Origin: Phaseolus vulgaris
Lineage: Eukaryota > Streptophyta > Magnoliopsida > Fabales > Fabaceae
Direction of reading: 5' to 3'
Length of the DNA stretch: 64,000 nt
Assembly (NCBI RefSeq): GCF_000499845.2
Contig: NC_023759.2
Span: 36,316,273-36,380,272, forward strand
Positions 36,201-47,389 of the stretch are shown piece by piece. How positions within the stretch are numbered: position 1 is the first letter of the stretch; every line of letters starts with the position of its first letter. Under the pieces are notes generated by a model, which was not told where the DNA came from, did not search any database, and was given only the letters and a program-made list of their open reading frames with translations. The translations under genes were made by a program, and so were the position numbers.

Positions 36201-36820
36201 TCTAAATACTTATTATAATATTATAAATTAAATTAAATTAAAATAATTAATTTTAAAAAAACTAAAGTATTTTATATAACATTTATAAAATTTAAGTACA
36301 TTTTTTCTTTTACTCAATTATTATTTTTTAACATTTTTGAATTCTTTCTAAATTTTTTAAGATAATTTCTTTAAATAATTTAAAATCAAATACGTTAATC
36401 AATTTAATTTAACTAACATATATCAAATTTATTAAAACTAAAAAAATTATTATAATATTAAAAAAATAAATTTAAAATGAATACAATAAACAATTAAAAA
36501 TTAAAATATTTATTACCATATTATACATTAAATAAATATAAAATCAATAAATTTTTTAAAATTTAAATATTAAAATATTACTATGCGTTTCCACATAAAA
36601 TATTTTTTTCTATTATTTGCACACAGTTTAAATTAAGTGTTTTTTTTAAAATTTCTATCTATGCTTGTTATGGTTTAGGATAAAAATAAAATAAAATAAA
36701 ATAAAAATGCGTTGGACAACCCACAAAAAATTACTTTGTGTTTTGCGTGGGTTTGACTGACTAAAGTGCATCTATATTATGCACATGCGTGAAAGTTAAT
36801 TGATTGTTTTCTTAGTAATA
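33211..36820 (-). mobile_element. probable non-autonomous CACTA-like element
   Basis: The left edge CATTACAAGAAAAACA and the inverted right edge TATTACTAAGAAAACA (minus strand from 36820) are similar and close to the common plant CACTA end CACTACAAGAAAA. Motifs around GCGTGGGCCAA and its inverse are frequent at 33280-33620 and recur at 35070-35100 and 36705-36790, as subterminal repeats would. A short minus-strand segment at about 34065-34195 reads like the acidic C-terminus of an En/Spm-type second protein. A GC-richer leader-like stretch lies at 34690-35000. No transposase core was found. The edges and even the superfamily are tentative. Confidence 0.5.
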
Positions 36821-39800
36821 ATTTGTATATAAATATTTTAAAGTCATAACAACAATAAAAAATATAGAAATTTCAAAAAATATGAGATATAGAAGTTCGT
36901 AATAAAAGTATATGGATATGATGTGACCTTAGAAAAAAATTAGGTAAACAGGTTCTTGAAAGTTATGGTAGGTGGTATTAGATTGTGAGCACCTTAGATA
37001 CGAATCACTCAAACGGAAAAAGGAAACAAAGTCTTCAATGTTTTCTTAACACGAGGACAGCTGAATGTGAAGTAAATACACGCATCTAATATCATTTTCA
37101 TTCCAAACATTCATGCCATCACTCTATTACAATATTTCTTATTCCCACCACTTTTGTGTTAACCTCCATACCTATTTACATAATAAACACCATTTTTTTA
37201 TATCAATTTAAACTTTTAATTTTAAACATAAAATACTTGTTTACTATATCTTATTATTTTTATAATTTGGGATTTATTAATTATTTATATTTTACTTGAA
37301 ACTCCTAAACTCAATTGTTTTACTTTTATTCTCAATGATAATCATTGTCTTTTATGTATGTACAAAAGAAAAACTAATATTTTTCTTATTAAAATAGGTT
37401 TGTGTAGATATTTGCTATTAGTTTCTAACAACAACTGTAAATTCCTAGACAATTAATTATGAGACGTCTTGAAATTAAACATGATCAATGAACATCCAAT
37501 AATTAAATGAAAGAACCCAAATTAATGAGTTAAGAAAAGGCAATGCATTTGCAGTCAAGAAAGCTATATGTTTTTTTTTTCATACATTTAAATTTTTCTT
37601 CTTTAATAATTTACGGTAAATTAGATTTACAAAAATATTAATGTAATGGAATTATCTAAACATGTAACATAGACATAAATCCACTCACAAATTTGAGTCT
37701 AATTTTGTAAATATTTTTATATTGTACCATATAAAAATTATGTTAACTGCAACTTTTATTTTTTTTATAAAATTTAAGAATTTTATTATGCATAATAAAA
37801 TAATAATAATAATAATATATAATGGAATAATAATTTAAAAATATGCATCAGTTCACTTTAATTAAATTATTATATTATTCTAATTAAAAAATCTCACACT
37901 CATTTATTTAATCGAATTTTATTTCTGTTCATCCTATTTTGTGTCTTCTTTAAACCCAACTGAGCACTAAAATCGTATCTAAAAGTCAGTTTTAGGATTC
38001 AAATTCTCCACCTTGTTGATAAATATACTTCTGTTAGGAGTAATTATTGTTGGGTCTTTAATTCACATTACATGATGAATTATCAGCAGTTTCATATTTA
38101 ATTTCTTCTGCCTAATGAAGATTTTGACTTTTTGATAGAAAATCTATTTAAAATTGTTTTTTTTTTCAAGTATTTGGGTTTCTTAGAGACGAGTTTTGCT
38201 TCACTCTTACTCCCTTTCAATATATTGGAAAACATTTGAAAAAGAAAAGATGATTTAAAACATTTTAAATATATTAACAAAAATAATACTTATATTTCAA
38301 AATCTAAACTTGTAAAAGAATATGAAACTAAATTAATTATGGTGAACCAACCAAGAAAAAAAAATTATTTATCACCCCTCTCCCATCAATATTGTGATTG
38401 TAAGAACAAGAATAATAGCTTTATCTTTTTTCATGGGTTGCTTCCTTCCAATAAATTATTGACCAAACCAATTGTTTTGTTTGCTAGTTAATGGTCTGTG
38501 GCCAAACCAATTGCAGCAAAAAAGCAACGCTATTCAGTACTCTTTTTGTCTGCATCCAAGTTCATTGGTTTTGAGTAGATAATGTTTTAAGAAGGAAAAA
38601 GAAAGTTTGTCAAGTACCTTTTCCTAAATAACTAGTTTTTAATATAAAATATAAAATTAAATATTTAATAAAAGAATTTAATAAAAATAGTTGTGAGATG
38701 GTTATCTAAGATAAGAGGATTGTGGATATATCATAATCTTTTTAAGAATAAAAGTGCAACATTACTATAAAAATATTATTATGAAATATTTTATCAATTC
38801 TGCTGAATTATTAGTTTTGCCTACTGAAGCATAAATTAACTTTTAAAAACATTTTATAAGTTCTGTTATGCCAAAATTTGAAGTAATCAAACAATTAATA
38901 TATTGCACGACCTTTTAACTTGGCGAATATAAAGAAATTTTGAGTGTTTGAAACTTTGAATTAGTTTATTCGGGAATAATATTTATTATTTTTACTAATT
39001 TTTCAAGAAAAGTTTTTATGAAACACCTGAAATGTACACTTTGTCCCTTATTTTTATAAACAAAGTAAGAATTTAATTCAAATATACTGATAAAGACTTT
39101 TTCTTAAACAATTTTATTATAATTGTAACATAAGATAAAAACAATAACAAGTTTCAAAGTCATATCTAAAAAATTATTTAAAAAATGATATCTATATATT
39201 AAATAGTTGCGTGTGTGAGTAGAGTAGTAACTCACAGAATAAAAGTTCCTCCTGCACGCAATTTTGTAAGTTGATATTGATGTATGATAGTGATATTGGG
39301 AGAGGGACAGAAAGCATGAAGATGAATCTTGTAGCTTGGAACTTTTCTATATTTCAAACCAAAAAGAACGTCACCATATTCAAGATTAAATAATATTGTG
39401 TCATAGTCAATATAATTTTGTTCTGCACGCGGCTAGCTTTATAGAAGACAGAAGCATATGAGATATGAATGGAAGAAAAATTGCTTCTGGAATTGCACAC
39501 AAAGTCAAACCAGGTCGCTTCCTTTCATGGAAAATCCTCAAAGGATTATATCACTTTGGATGAAGAAATCAAACCCAAGTACCCAACTGCCAGTGATGGA
39601 GGAATTTGCACGAAAGACACATAATAATAATGAAACAACATATATATATATATAAAATAAAGAATGAAGAAAATAAAGAATCAGCACACCTAAATGCATA
39701 AACTAACATTAATTTTCGTAGAAAAAATGGTACATTGAGACAATCCCACCAAACACTCCCACGTGCAGAAGTTCATCTTCTCCATTCAAAATTTGAACAA

Positions 39801-39940
39801 CGCCTTTTATAATGGGGTGGTGTTTGTCTGAATTGTTTAATGAAGTTAGTCAAAAATGATATATGTAATTATGTTATTGGTTGTGCATTATTTTTAACTA
39901 TAAGGTAAAAGAAAATGCATGGCATGAAGGCTGGAATGTC
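36821..39940. other. AT-rich intergenic region upstream of HSFB3
   Basis: No ORF with a recognisable domain, no transposon protein and no clear repeat. The nearest part (39400-39940) is the likely promoter region of the heat-stress factor gene. Confidence 0.5.
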
Positions 39941-39985
39941 CCTATATATATGTATAAAGAAATAGGGTAGGCTTAGTTCTTACGT
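39750..39985 (+). promoter_or_regulatory. predicted HSFB3 promoter
   Basis: A G-box-like CCACGTGC lies at about 39760. A cluster of GAA/TTC pentamer halves (AGAAGTTCATCTTCTCC, about 39767-39783) resembles a loose heat-shock element but lacks canonical spacing. A TATA box (TATATATATG, about 39943-39952) precedes a predicted transcription start near 39975-39985. All are read from sequence; none is tested. Confidence 0.5.
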
Positions 39986-40075
39986 TTCAACTATTTATTG
40001 ATTGAGAGAAAGGTTTGCTAGCTAGGGAGAGAAAGAAGAGAAAGAAGGAAAATCAATCAAGGTCTTGCAATTCTC

Positions 40076-40165
40076 ATGAACTGTGGAGTCGTGTTGGGTT
40101 TCTATTGTTGGGGTTGGGAGTTCTTAACTGCCCTTCTTCTCTTCTCCTCTTATCAACCTTGTTGA
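40076..40165 (+). CDS. upstream ORF in the HSFB3 5' leader (29 aa)
   Basis: An ATG at 40076 opens a 29-codon frame, with TGA at 40163-40165, that ends 119 bp before the main start. It is the only upstream ATG between the predicted transcription start and 40285. The peptide begins MNCGVVLGFYCWGWEF and is rich in aromatic and hydrophobic residues. Its start context is weak, so leaky scanning to the main ATG is expected. Upstream ORFs that repress translation are established for the related class B factor HSFB1/TBF1; a role here is inference. A pyrimidine-rich CTT tract (40175-40216) separates it from the main ORF. Confidence 0.5.
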   Translation: MNCGVVLGFYCWGWEFLTALLLFSSYQPC

Positions 40166-40284
40166 ATATCCATCTTTCTCTTCTTCCTCTTTTTCTTCTT
40201 CTTCTTCTTCTTCTTCCTCACAAAACAAACCAAAATATATATTTTTGACAAATATACAAGACACCCAAAGAAGAATAAAACAAA

Positions 40285-42185
40285 ATGGAAGCATCAAGTG
40301 ATAAAGGGTTGTTGTTGGAATGTGGAAGGAAGTGCAGTCCACCTCCATTTTTGTTGAAGACCTACATGCTTGTGGAAGATCCGGCCACCGACGCCGTCGT
40401 GTCGTGGAATGCCGACGGAACGGCGTTTGTGGTGTGGCAGCCGGCGGAGTTTGCTCGTGATCTCCTCCCAACACTTTTCAAGCACAGCAACTTCTCTAGC
40501 TTTGTACGCCAGCTAAATACTTACGTACGTAACACCATGAATTAACTTACTCTCTATCTAGCATATAATTAGTAATTACATGATTTCAGTTTTTTTTTTA
40601 TTTGATGTCTTGTTGTAAGTTTTGATGATTTGAGAAGAAATAGAGCAAAACACATTCACCAGAAAAATTGATGACACAATTTACTTGGTATAGTTTAGTT
40701 TTACTATATTTTAACAACTTGACCTTAATTATAAATTACGTATTTTATAGAGTGAATTGTATTTATGAAAATTAAACTTATGGTAATTACAGCTCAATAT
40801 TTCTCGCTTTAAACATGTGTATGTTGTTGGTTTAAATGAATTGAAAATTTCGCAAATAACAAGAAAATAACAGCTCAAGTTTTCTTGTGTTGATGGAACT
40901 GGTTACCGATATTTGTTTGACCTAGCTTAGGCTTTAATTAGATTACACTATTCTTCTTTTATTAGGAAGGAAGGAAAAACCTGATGTTAAGTTTCTCATT
41001 TAATTAAGACTAGATGGAAGGAAGATATTTTATTTCTTACAGTGGAAAATTTTCGTTTCAAAATAATTCCATTTTTTCCGACCTTTAACAACTTTAACAA
41101 TTTGAGAAAAAAAACATAAAGTAAAGTAAAAGAATAAAGAAAGATAAATTATGAAATATATGTAAAAATAATATAATTGTTTCATGTATGCTGTTTTTGT
41201 GCGAAGTCTTCAAGAAAAGAACAAAATCACTGAATGAAAGCATAATAATACTGATATGAATGTGATCATACTGCTATGTTTGTTTGTTTATTTTGAATTC
41301 TTACCCTGTTTACGGCATACACATATTGGTTTGATGTGTCTGGTCAGAGTTTATACCTATACTAATCAAACTTTTCAAGACAAGCACTAACAAAATTCAA
41401 TTTTAGTGGGCGTGAAGCCGTGCATGACTTAGTAACACATATTCCTTAAAATAACAACAATCAAAAGATCATAAAACATTTAAAAAAAAATTATTCATAA
41501 AGGGATTATTCATCATAAGTTCATTTCTTAATTTCTTACCAAAAATGAGTTGACAAGTTATAATAAGGTTTACCTACAAAATGATGAAATTCAATGTATG
41601 TGTTTAAGACCTACTTGAATTATTATAGCTTCTTCTTGACATCTGTGATTTGGATTTTGGTCCATATTAAATTACATATTTTCCTTTGAAAGTTGACACC
41701 AAAACTAACAAAGAATTACATTGCAGGGCTTTCGTAAAGTTGCAACAAGTAGATGGGAGTTTTTCAATGACAGGTTCAAGAAAGGTGAAAGAGAACAGCT
41801 ATATGAGATTCGGCGAAGAAAAGCTTGGACCAACAAGCAACAACCTAATGTACCAAACCAAGGCACACCTCAAGATTCTGATGAAGATCAAAGGTCCTCA
41901 TCAACTTCATCATCTTCTGGCTACACTACTCTGGTAGATGAAAACAAGAGGCTTAAGAAGGAGAATGGAGTGCTGAACTCTGAGCTCAGAAGCATGAAAA
42001 GAAAGTGTAAGGAACTGCTTGATTCGGTGGCCAAATATTCATCAGATGCAAAAGAGAAGGAAGAAGATGAAAGGCCAATGCTGTTTGGAGTGAGGCTAGA
42101 TGTTGAAGGAGGGAGGGAGATGAAGAGGAATAGAGCTAAGATAAGTGAAAGCGCAAGCATTATGCTCTCTCAGTCATGCAAATAA
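40285..42185 (+). CDS. HSFB3: heat stress transcription factor, class B (HSFB3 type)
   Basis: Two exons, 40285-40524 and 41727-42185, joined across a 1,202-bp GT-AG intron at the conserved position between LNTY and GFRK of the DNA-binding domain. The protein is 232 aa, the usual size for B3. The DNA-binding domain spans about residues 18-114 ([12 protein letters not shown] to YEIRRRKAW). A hydrophobic heptad oligomerisation region spans about 148-182 without the class A insertion. The class B LFGV repressor motif (MLFGVRLD) is at 198-205, and a basic cluster (KRNRAK) at 213-218 is a likely nuclear signal. No class A activator motif is present, so it should act in the nucleus as a repressor or co-regulator on heat-shock elements. 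The main ATG context (AAAATGG) is strong. The frame is intact and free of transposons. B3 over B1/B2/B4 is judged from length and tail. Confidence 0.93.
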
Positions 42186-44036
42186 AGTATTTTAGTATAC
42201 ATAGATCCTGAAAAAAAGGAATAATCATATATTTTATTAGTTAGGTAGGATACATACAAAGAGTATTTTGTCCTTATATAGTGTTGTAGTTACTTTGGAT
42301 ATCCTCATTCATGAACACACCCTCAAGCATATGCTGTAATTATGTAATGTGATTTGGGAAGATGACACATAACTAAAATAGGCTCAAGAGGCCATTAATT
42401 AGTTTATTGTTGTGGAATGGGACAAATTACACATGGAGAATCAAAAATAATAATTCCGTGATTGTATTTATTTGAAGACAAATTACACCAAAGAGTATTA
42501 ATATAATTCAATGTTATAAAATAGATAAAATAATTAGAGCTATTAAGTAAGGATATTAACTAGTTTAATATAAAATATATATTATAAAGAATATTAAAAA
42601 TTACAAAGAATACTAAATAGTATTTACAAGAATATGTCTTCTCATTCAATATTAGTGTTTTGTTGTTGTGCTTAATGCTTATTGTGATTTGATCATTCAT
42701 AGCTTGCTATGAATATTTGACTCATTGAACATCGAAAAATATCTTTTGTAATTTAGAACTGGATCAAAATACTTAATGAAACTTGATTTTAGGAATAAAA
42801 CTTCATTCATTAATTTTCTTAAACTATTGTTCTTAAAACAAGTTTACTTATTAAGTGTTCAAGAAATTGACTTTTAATAGGAAAACTTAGCCTTATTCTA
42901 CTAATTATGATTTGAGTATACTTGTGGGCTAACTTTAGCATTAATAGAAAGAAGTTGAGTGATATATTATGTTTGGTGAAGTGGAATCCTAACAATAACA
43001 TGCTATATCATTTCTTAATTATTTTGCATTCTAAGTGTTTGATAAATCCCAAATAAAGTTTTTTATTTTTTCATAGTTTTATATTTTTTGAACGTCAACA
43101 CAATTAATGAAAATATTATTTTGTCTAAATTAGTTATATCAATTGCAATTATTACCCGCACAAGTCTTTTGGAAGAACAATAACTACTTACTATTTATTA
43201 TTGTGACATGATACACTTACCATTGAATGAATAGTGCTAACATAATAACATCCTTGACTATGTGTTGCGTGAATGGACAAAATGGGATGAGTCTATGGCT
43301 TATGCTGAACAGATGAAAAATTCAAACCTACTTTATTTATTTTTATAAGTTCTTCAAATGTCATTGCATAAGGTGAATATGAACACATGAGACATCTTAT
43401 GTCAAACTTAATTGAAGAAAATAAAAGCTTGAATGACACAATAATTATCTCTTAAGAAAAATCACATTTTTTAAAATAAATGATATAATTTATGCTTAAT
43501 TTTACACTAAGTCAAATGTCTTCATCAATCTTATCTCTTCCCGTGCTAGTCCAATCTTCTCCCAAACAGAAGAACATGATGATGAATAATTATTGAATTT
43601 TATAATCACAATATTAGTAAATATAAAACATTATAGTTTTTTTTTAATATTTATTACTAGTATTAGTATTAATGCTAGATTATATATATTATTTTAATTG
43701 AAATTTTAATTAATAGATTACTAAAGTTGGCATATCTTTGTCGTAGGCTGACAAGTCAATAAGCACAAATAAACAAAACACACAAATTTATTATTTTTCA
43801 CTAATTAAGCGAAAAAATATCATATTTAAACGAATTGCTTTGAAGCAATTTTTTCTTTCTTCAAATGACTAATAATTCAAATCTCCCATTGGTTTTTATT
43901 TAAACAACAAAACATATTTTATTTAAAACGTTTTTTTCTCCAAACGACTAATGTTTCTCCTCTCTTGCTTGAAGTAAGTGTTAGCTCACATTAAATGAGA
44001 CAGTGACATATTAACTTAAAGCATATGTTATCGCAG
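42186..44036. other. 3' flank of HSFB3 and AT-rich intergenic DNA
   Basis: An AATAAA overlaps the HSFB3 stop region (42180-42186) and further AT-rich sequence could serve as poly(A) signal. Beyond about 42400 nothing is recognised until the PIF/Harbinger exon. Confidence 0.45.
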
Positions 44037-44316
44037 GAACGGTTATCGAAAGAACATTTGGAGTCCTAAAAAACGATTCCCAATTATCAGTAGCGGAATG
44101 CATCATTACTCTATGAACATTATGATCGATATTGTTTTAGCATATTGTATTCTTCATAACTTTCTTCGGATGATGAATAATGATGAGTCTTTGTTGGAAG
44201 AAGTTGATCGTAACTTGATGCAAGGAGATATAGATGTGTCACACGCACAAATTCGTGAAAATGACTACAGGCTCGGGTCACAAATTAGGGATACTATAGA
44301 AAATATGGACAGGTGA
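44037..44316 (+). pseudogene. PIF/Harbinger-like transposase, C-terminal exon
   Basis: Starts after a splice-acceptor-like CGCAG. It reads VIERTFGVLK, then after a one-base loss in an A-run near 44075 continues FPII..GMHHYSMNIMIDIVLAYCILHNFLR and ends NDYRLGSQIRDTIENMD before TGA. This is the typical end of plant DDE_Tnp_4 (PIF/Harbinger) transposases, with the last catalytic Glu in the IERTFG motif. Upstream exons with the other catalytic residues are absent, so it is a fragment. Confidence 0.85.
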
Positions 44317-45806
44317 TTGTAATAATTAATTTTACGTAAAATCCGTAAACTTATATTTATATTGTTGTAAGAACAATTTCATGATTTAATGTTGACATCC
44401 ACCTTTATTAATATTTATGTATGGAACTATTTATTTTATTGTAAAAGTTCAATCTTTTTTATTAGGTTTTATCATGGATCGCGGGAAGGGTATTGCTCCG
44501 GAGTCATCTGCAGGCAAGGTTACCAGACTCGAGAGTCTACTCAGACTTGTGGGAGCCTTGTAAACCCGACTCGTAAAACCGACTCATAGACTCGTAAGAG
44601 TCTACTTCACATAAAATTTTAACAAAAAAATAATAATTCATGATACCAATTCCATAATATTGAAATAAAGAAGTTCATACACCCACAAAATAACTAAATC
44701 AACACAAATGTTATCAAGTTTAAAAGTCTCATTCATCTAATCCTCTAAGGAAATCATCTCCAAGATCTTCATGATCATCTCCATCATCATCTTCATCACC
44801 ATCTTCATCATCACCTTCATCACATCAACATCATCATCAAAAACTATATTATCAAAATCAGTTGCATCTAGAATTGAATCATTTAAACTTGTTCCTCCAG
44901 CTAAGTCAACATTCACACCATCACCTTCAACTTGAGTTTGCTCAAGCTCAACAACTTCATCTCCTTCTTCAGTTATCCATTCATTATTGATTCAATGTCT
45001 TCAAATGGGAGAGCAACAAATCTTCTAATTTGTTTGTTTCTCAACTTCGAGTTATACATTACATAAACCAAGTCATTCATTTTCTTCTAGTGCAAACAAT
45101 TTCTTCTTTTAGTATGAACCTATAATTAAATATGATTTTTTTTTCAATATATAAATCAAATCAAGAAAAACCTTAAATAACTTCAAGAACATGAATTACC
45201 ATTTCAAATGAGCTCCAATTACGCTCAACCTTGAAGAACTACAAGTTAAACTCAAAACTCGAACAACAAACCTCTTTAGTTCTGGAGTTCTATCCCCAAA
45301 CATCTCCCACCAATCTCCAGGTAACATACCTTTCCTACTCACCTTTGCATTTTCCAAAGAAAATGTTCCTCTTGAATAGTGAAAATCAGTAAGTTGCAAA
45401 TTGATTTTTGTCCTTTCTGCAACATCTTTAACCAATATTTTCATGCATATGTACAACCCCTCCTTAACCTCAACATCATCATTTCTAAAGTTTGGTTTAT
45501 AGTGTAATTGGGGGTTTAGGTAATAGGCAGTTGCATGGAAAGGCCTATGAAGTTGATTATTCCACCTCTGATCAATGATTTTCCAAATAGGTTTATAACT
45601 ACGTACCAATTATGTTATATTAGAAATAATTACACAAATAAATAAGTATTTGAATTTAAAATGGAAAAAAGTTAGAAATGTTACCTTTTCTTGATATTAC
45701 TAAAGTTTCTTTTAATCTTCTCTTTGCCACAATCCATCTCCTCATATATAAATCTCATTGCGGGTTTTACATCCGAATCTACCAATCGAAGGACCACCAT
45801 AAGAGG

Positions 45807-46486
45807 TGATGGAAGAGGCCCAAGCTCAGACCCTAGTTCAAGCCCAACAACTAGGTCTTGGCAAAGAGGATTCAAGAAGATTGGGACTCTGCTACTGATG
45901 GTAGAGAAATTTTTCTTTATATGTTCAAAGAAGACCACAAGAAGTAAAGCCCAAGCCATGAGAGCTAGTTTCTTTATTTGTAATTTCAGTAAAATAGGGT
46001 TTCTTTAGCATAATAGAGGGGGTGTGCTTATCATTGTAGCTTGAGTAAAGCCTTTTAGGATAAGAAGTTAACCTAGCTTCTAGAAGTTTTCTCTTAGGGT
46101 GCGACATTGACTTTAGTCAAAACCCTAGCAGCCGCTCTTTTGTGTATTCCCCTTCCTACCCTTGCTCCTTGTTCTCCAAGGCACTTGCGCCTATATAATG
46201 GGGTACTTGGCTCATTTTTTAATAAGATCAATTTTATGAGTAAAATGCTGCCAAATATTGCAAGCTTCTACTCCCTTGTCTAGTCTCTCTAGGTTAGACA
46301 CTTTGATCTTCACCTCCACCTTTCTCCAAGTGATATGGCCCAACCAATCACTCTCCAAACCTTTCATGCACCTACAAGGAACCCATAACTCTATATGATC
46401 CTTCCTTGATCCATCACATCCATTGCTTCCTTCACCCTTTTCAAATCTCCAAGAAGAACAACCCATCTTTTGGTATCAACCCATCA
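45807..46486 (+). repeat. 5' LTR of the gypsy element
   Basis: 680 bp, TG...CA. It has a TATA box (CTATATAATGGGG, about 46191-46203), so transcription would start near 46225-46235. Near-identical to 50881-51559. Confidence 0.95.
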
Positions 46487-46488
46487 TT

Positions 46489-46502
46489 TGGTATCTAGAT
46501 CC
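46489..46502 (+). other. primer-binding site
   Basis: TGGTATCTAGATCC, two bases after the LTR. It shares TGGTATC with the common initiator-tRNA-Met primer site of plant retrotransposons, the rest being degenerate. Confidence 0.55.
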
Positions 46503-47389
46503 AAGGTTCTTCAAGAGATAAGTGTTCTCTTCATTTTATTTTTATTTTTATTCAAATTTGTGTTGTTCATCTTGCCTTCATTGTCTTGCTTTTTTTTTAT
46601 GTCATTTTAATTGTGTTGTTGTTTTTAAATTGTTGTACGGTTTTATTTTGGTTCAAATTGTTCTTGAGCTTCCAAACTGTTTTTAGGTTCCATTGAGTAT
46701 TTTGTGTTGGCTGTTTTGTTTTTAATTTTATTTGAGTCTTATTGATATTTTAATCAGTGCAAAGTGTTTGTGGTTGAGTCTTTTTATTTTTGAATCCATA
46801 CAAGTTTTGTCAAAGTCATGTTCATCCTACAATGTCATAAATTCCTAGTGGTGCCTTTTATTGTTGATTTGATTGCTTGATTTTGATTTTGAGTGCAGTT
46901 TATATTTTTGTTTTTGAAGCTTTAGTGCCTTTCATATTTTCATATTTGAGTTCATACTTGTGTGTTAGTTCCATACAAGTTCTTTTCCAATAATTTCTAT
47001 TGTGTTTTTGAAGTTTCCTTGTTGTTTTCTAATTCCAGTTTAGGATTTCTCTGTTTTCACTGTTACTATGCTGGCTGGAATCTTTCCTAGAAATTAATTC
47101 TGTGGGTGAAAAATTCTGAAATTTTGGATTTGAGTAGTTTTATGTGTTGAGAAAAAGTGAAAAAAAAAGAAGTACATCAAAATTCAAAATACAAAAAAAA
47201 ATGATAAATGAAATAAGAACATAGTGCAAAAATTCTGATTCTGGAAAAACGGTGATGCGGCAGTGATCTTGAAAAAAATATTAAAATTATTTGGCTCACT
47301 GTTTTGGTGAAATTCCAACGCCTATTTTGAGATAAAACATTGAAGTTTCTGTGGTTAAAATTTCAAGCTCAATTTTGAAGTATTTTATC
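46503..47389 (+). other. gypsy leader, gag core missing
   Basis: T-rich sequence without any long frame. A complete gypsy element should carry the gag N-terminal and capsid region here. Only its C-terminal end is recognisable, from about 47390. Confidence 0.6.

Noticed and set aside
39767..39783. Canonical heat-shock element in the HSFB3 promoter
   Set aside because: GAA and TTC halves are present but the spacing is not nGAAnnTTCn, so it is reported only as a loose resemblance.
40015..40248. 77-codon ORF overlapping the HSFB3 leader
   Set aside because: The first ATG (40015) lies in the 5' leader region only if transcription starts upstream, but the frame is Leu/Ser repeats from the CTT tract. 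The candidate listed line begins at a non-conserved position and I see no ATG there on re-reading; the 40076 uORF is the clearer one.
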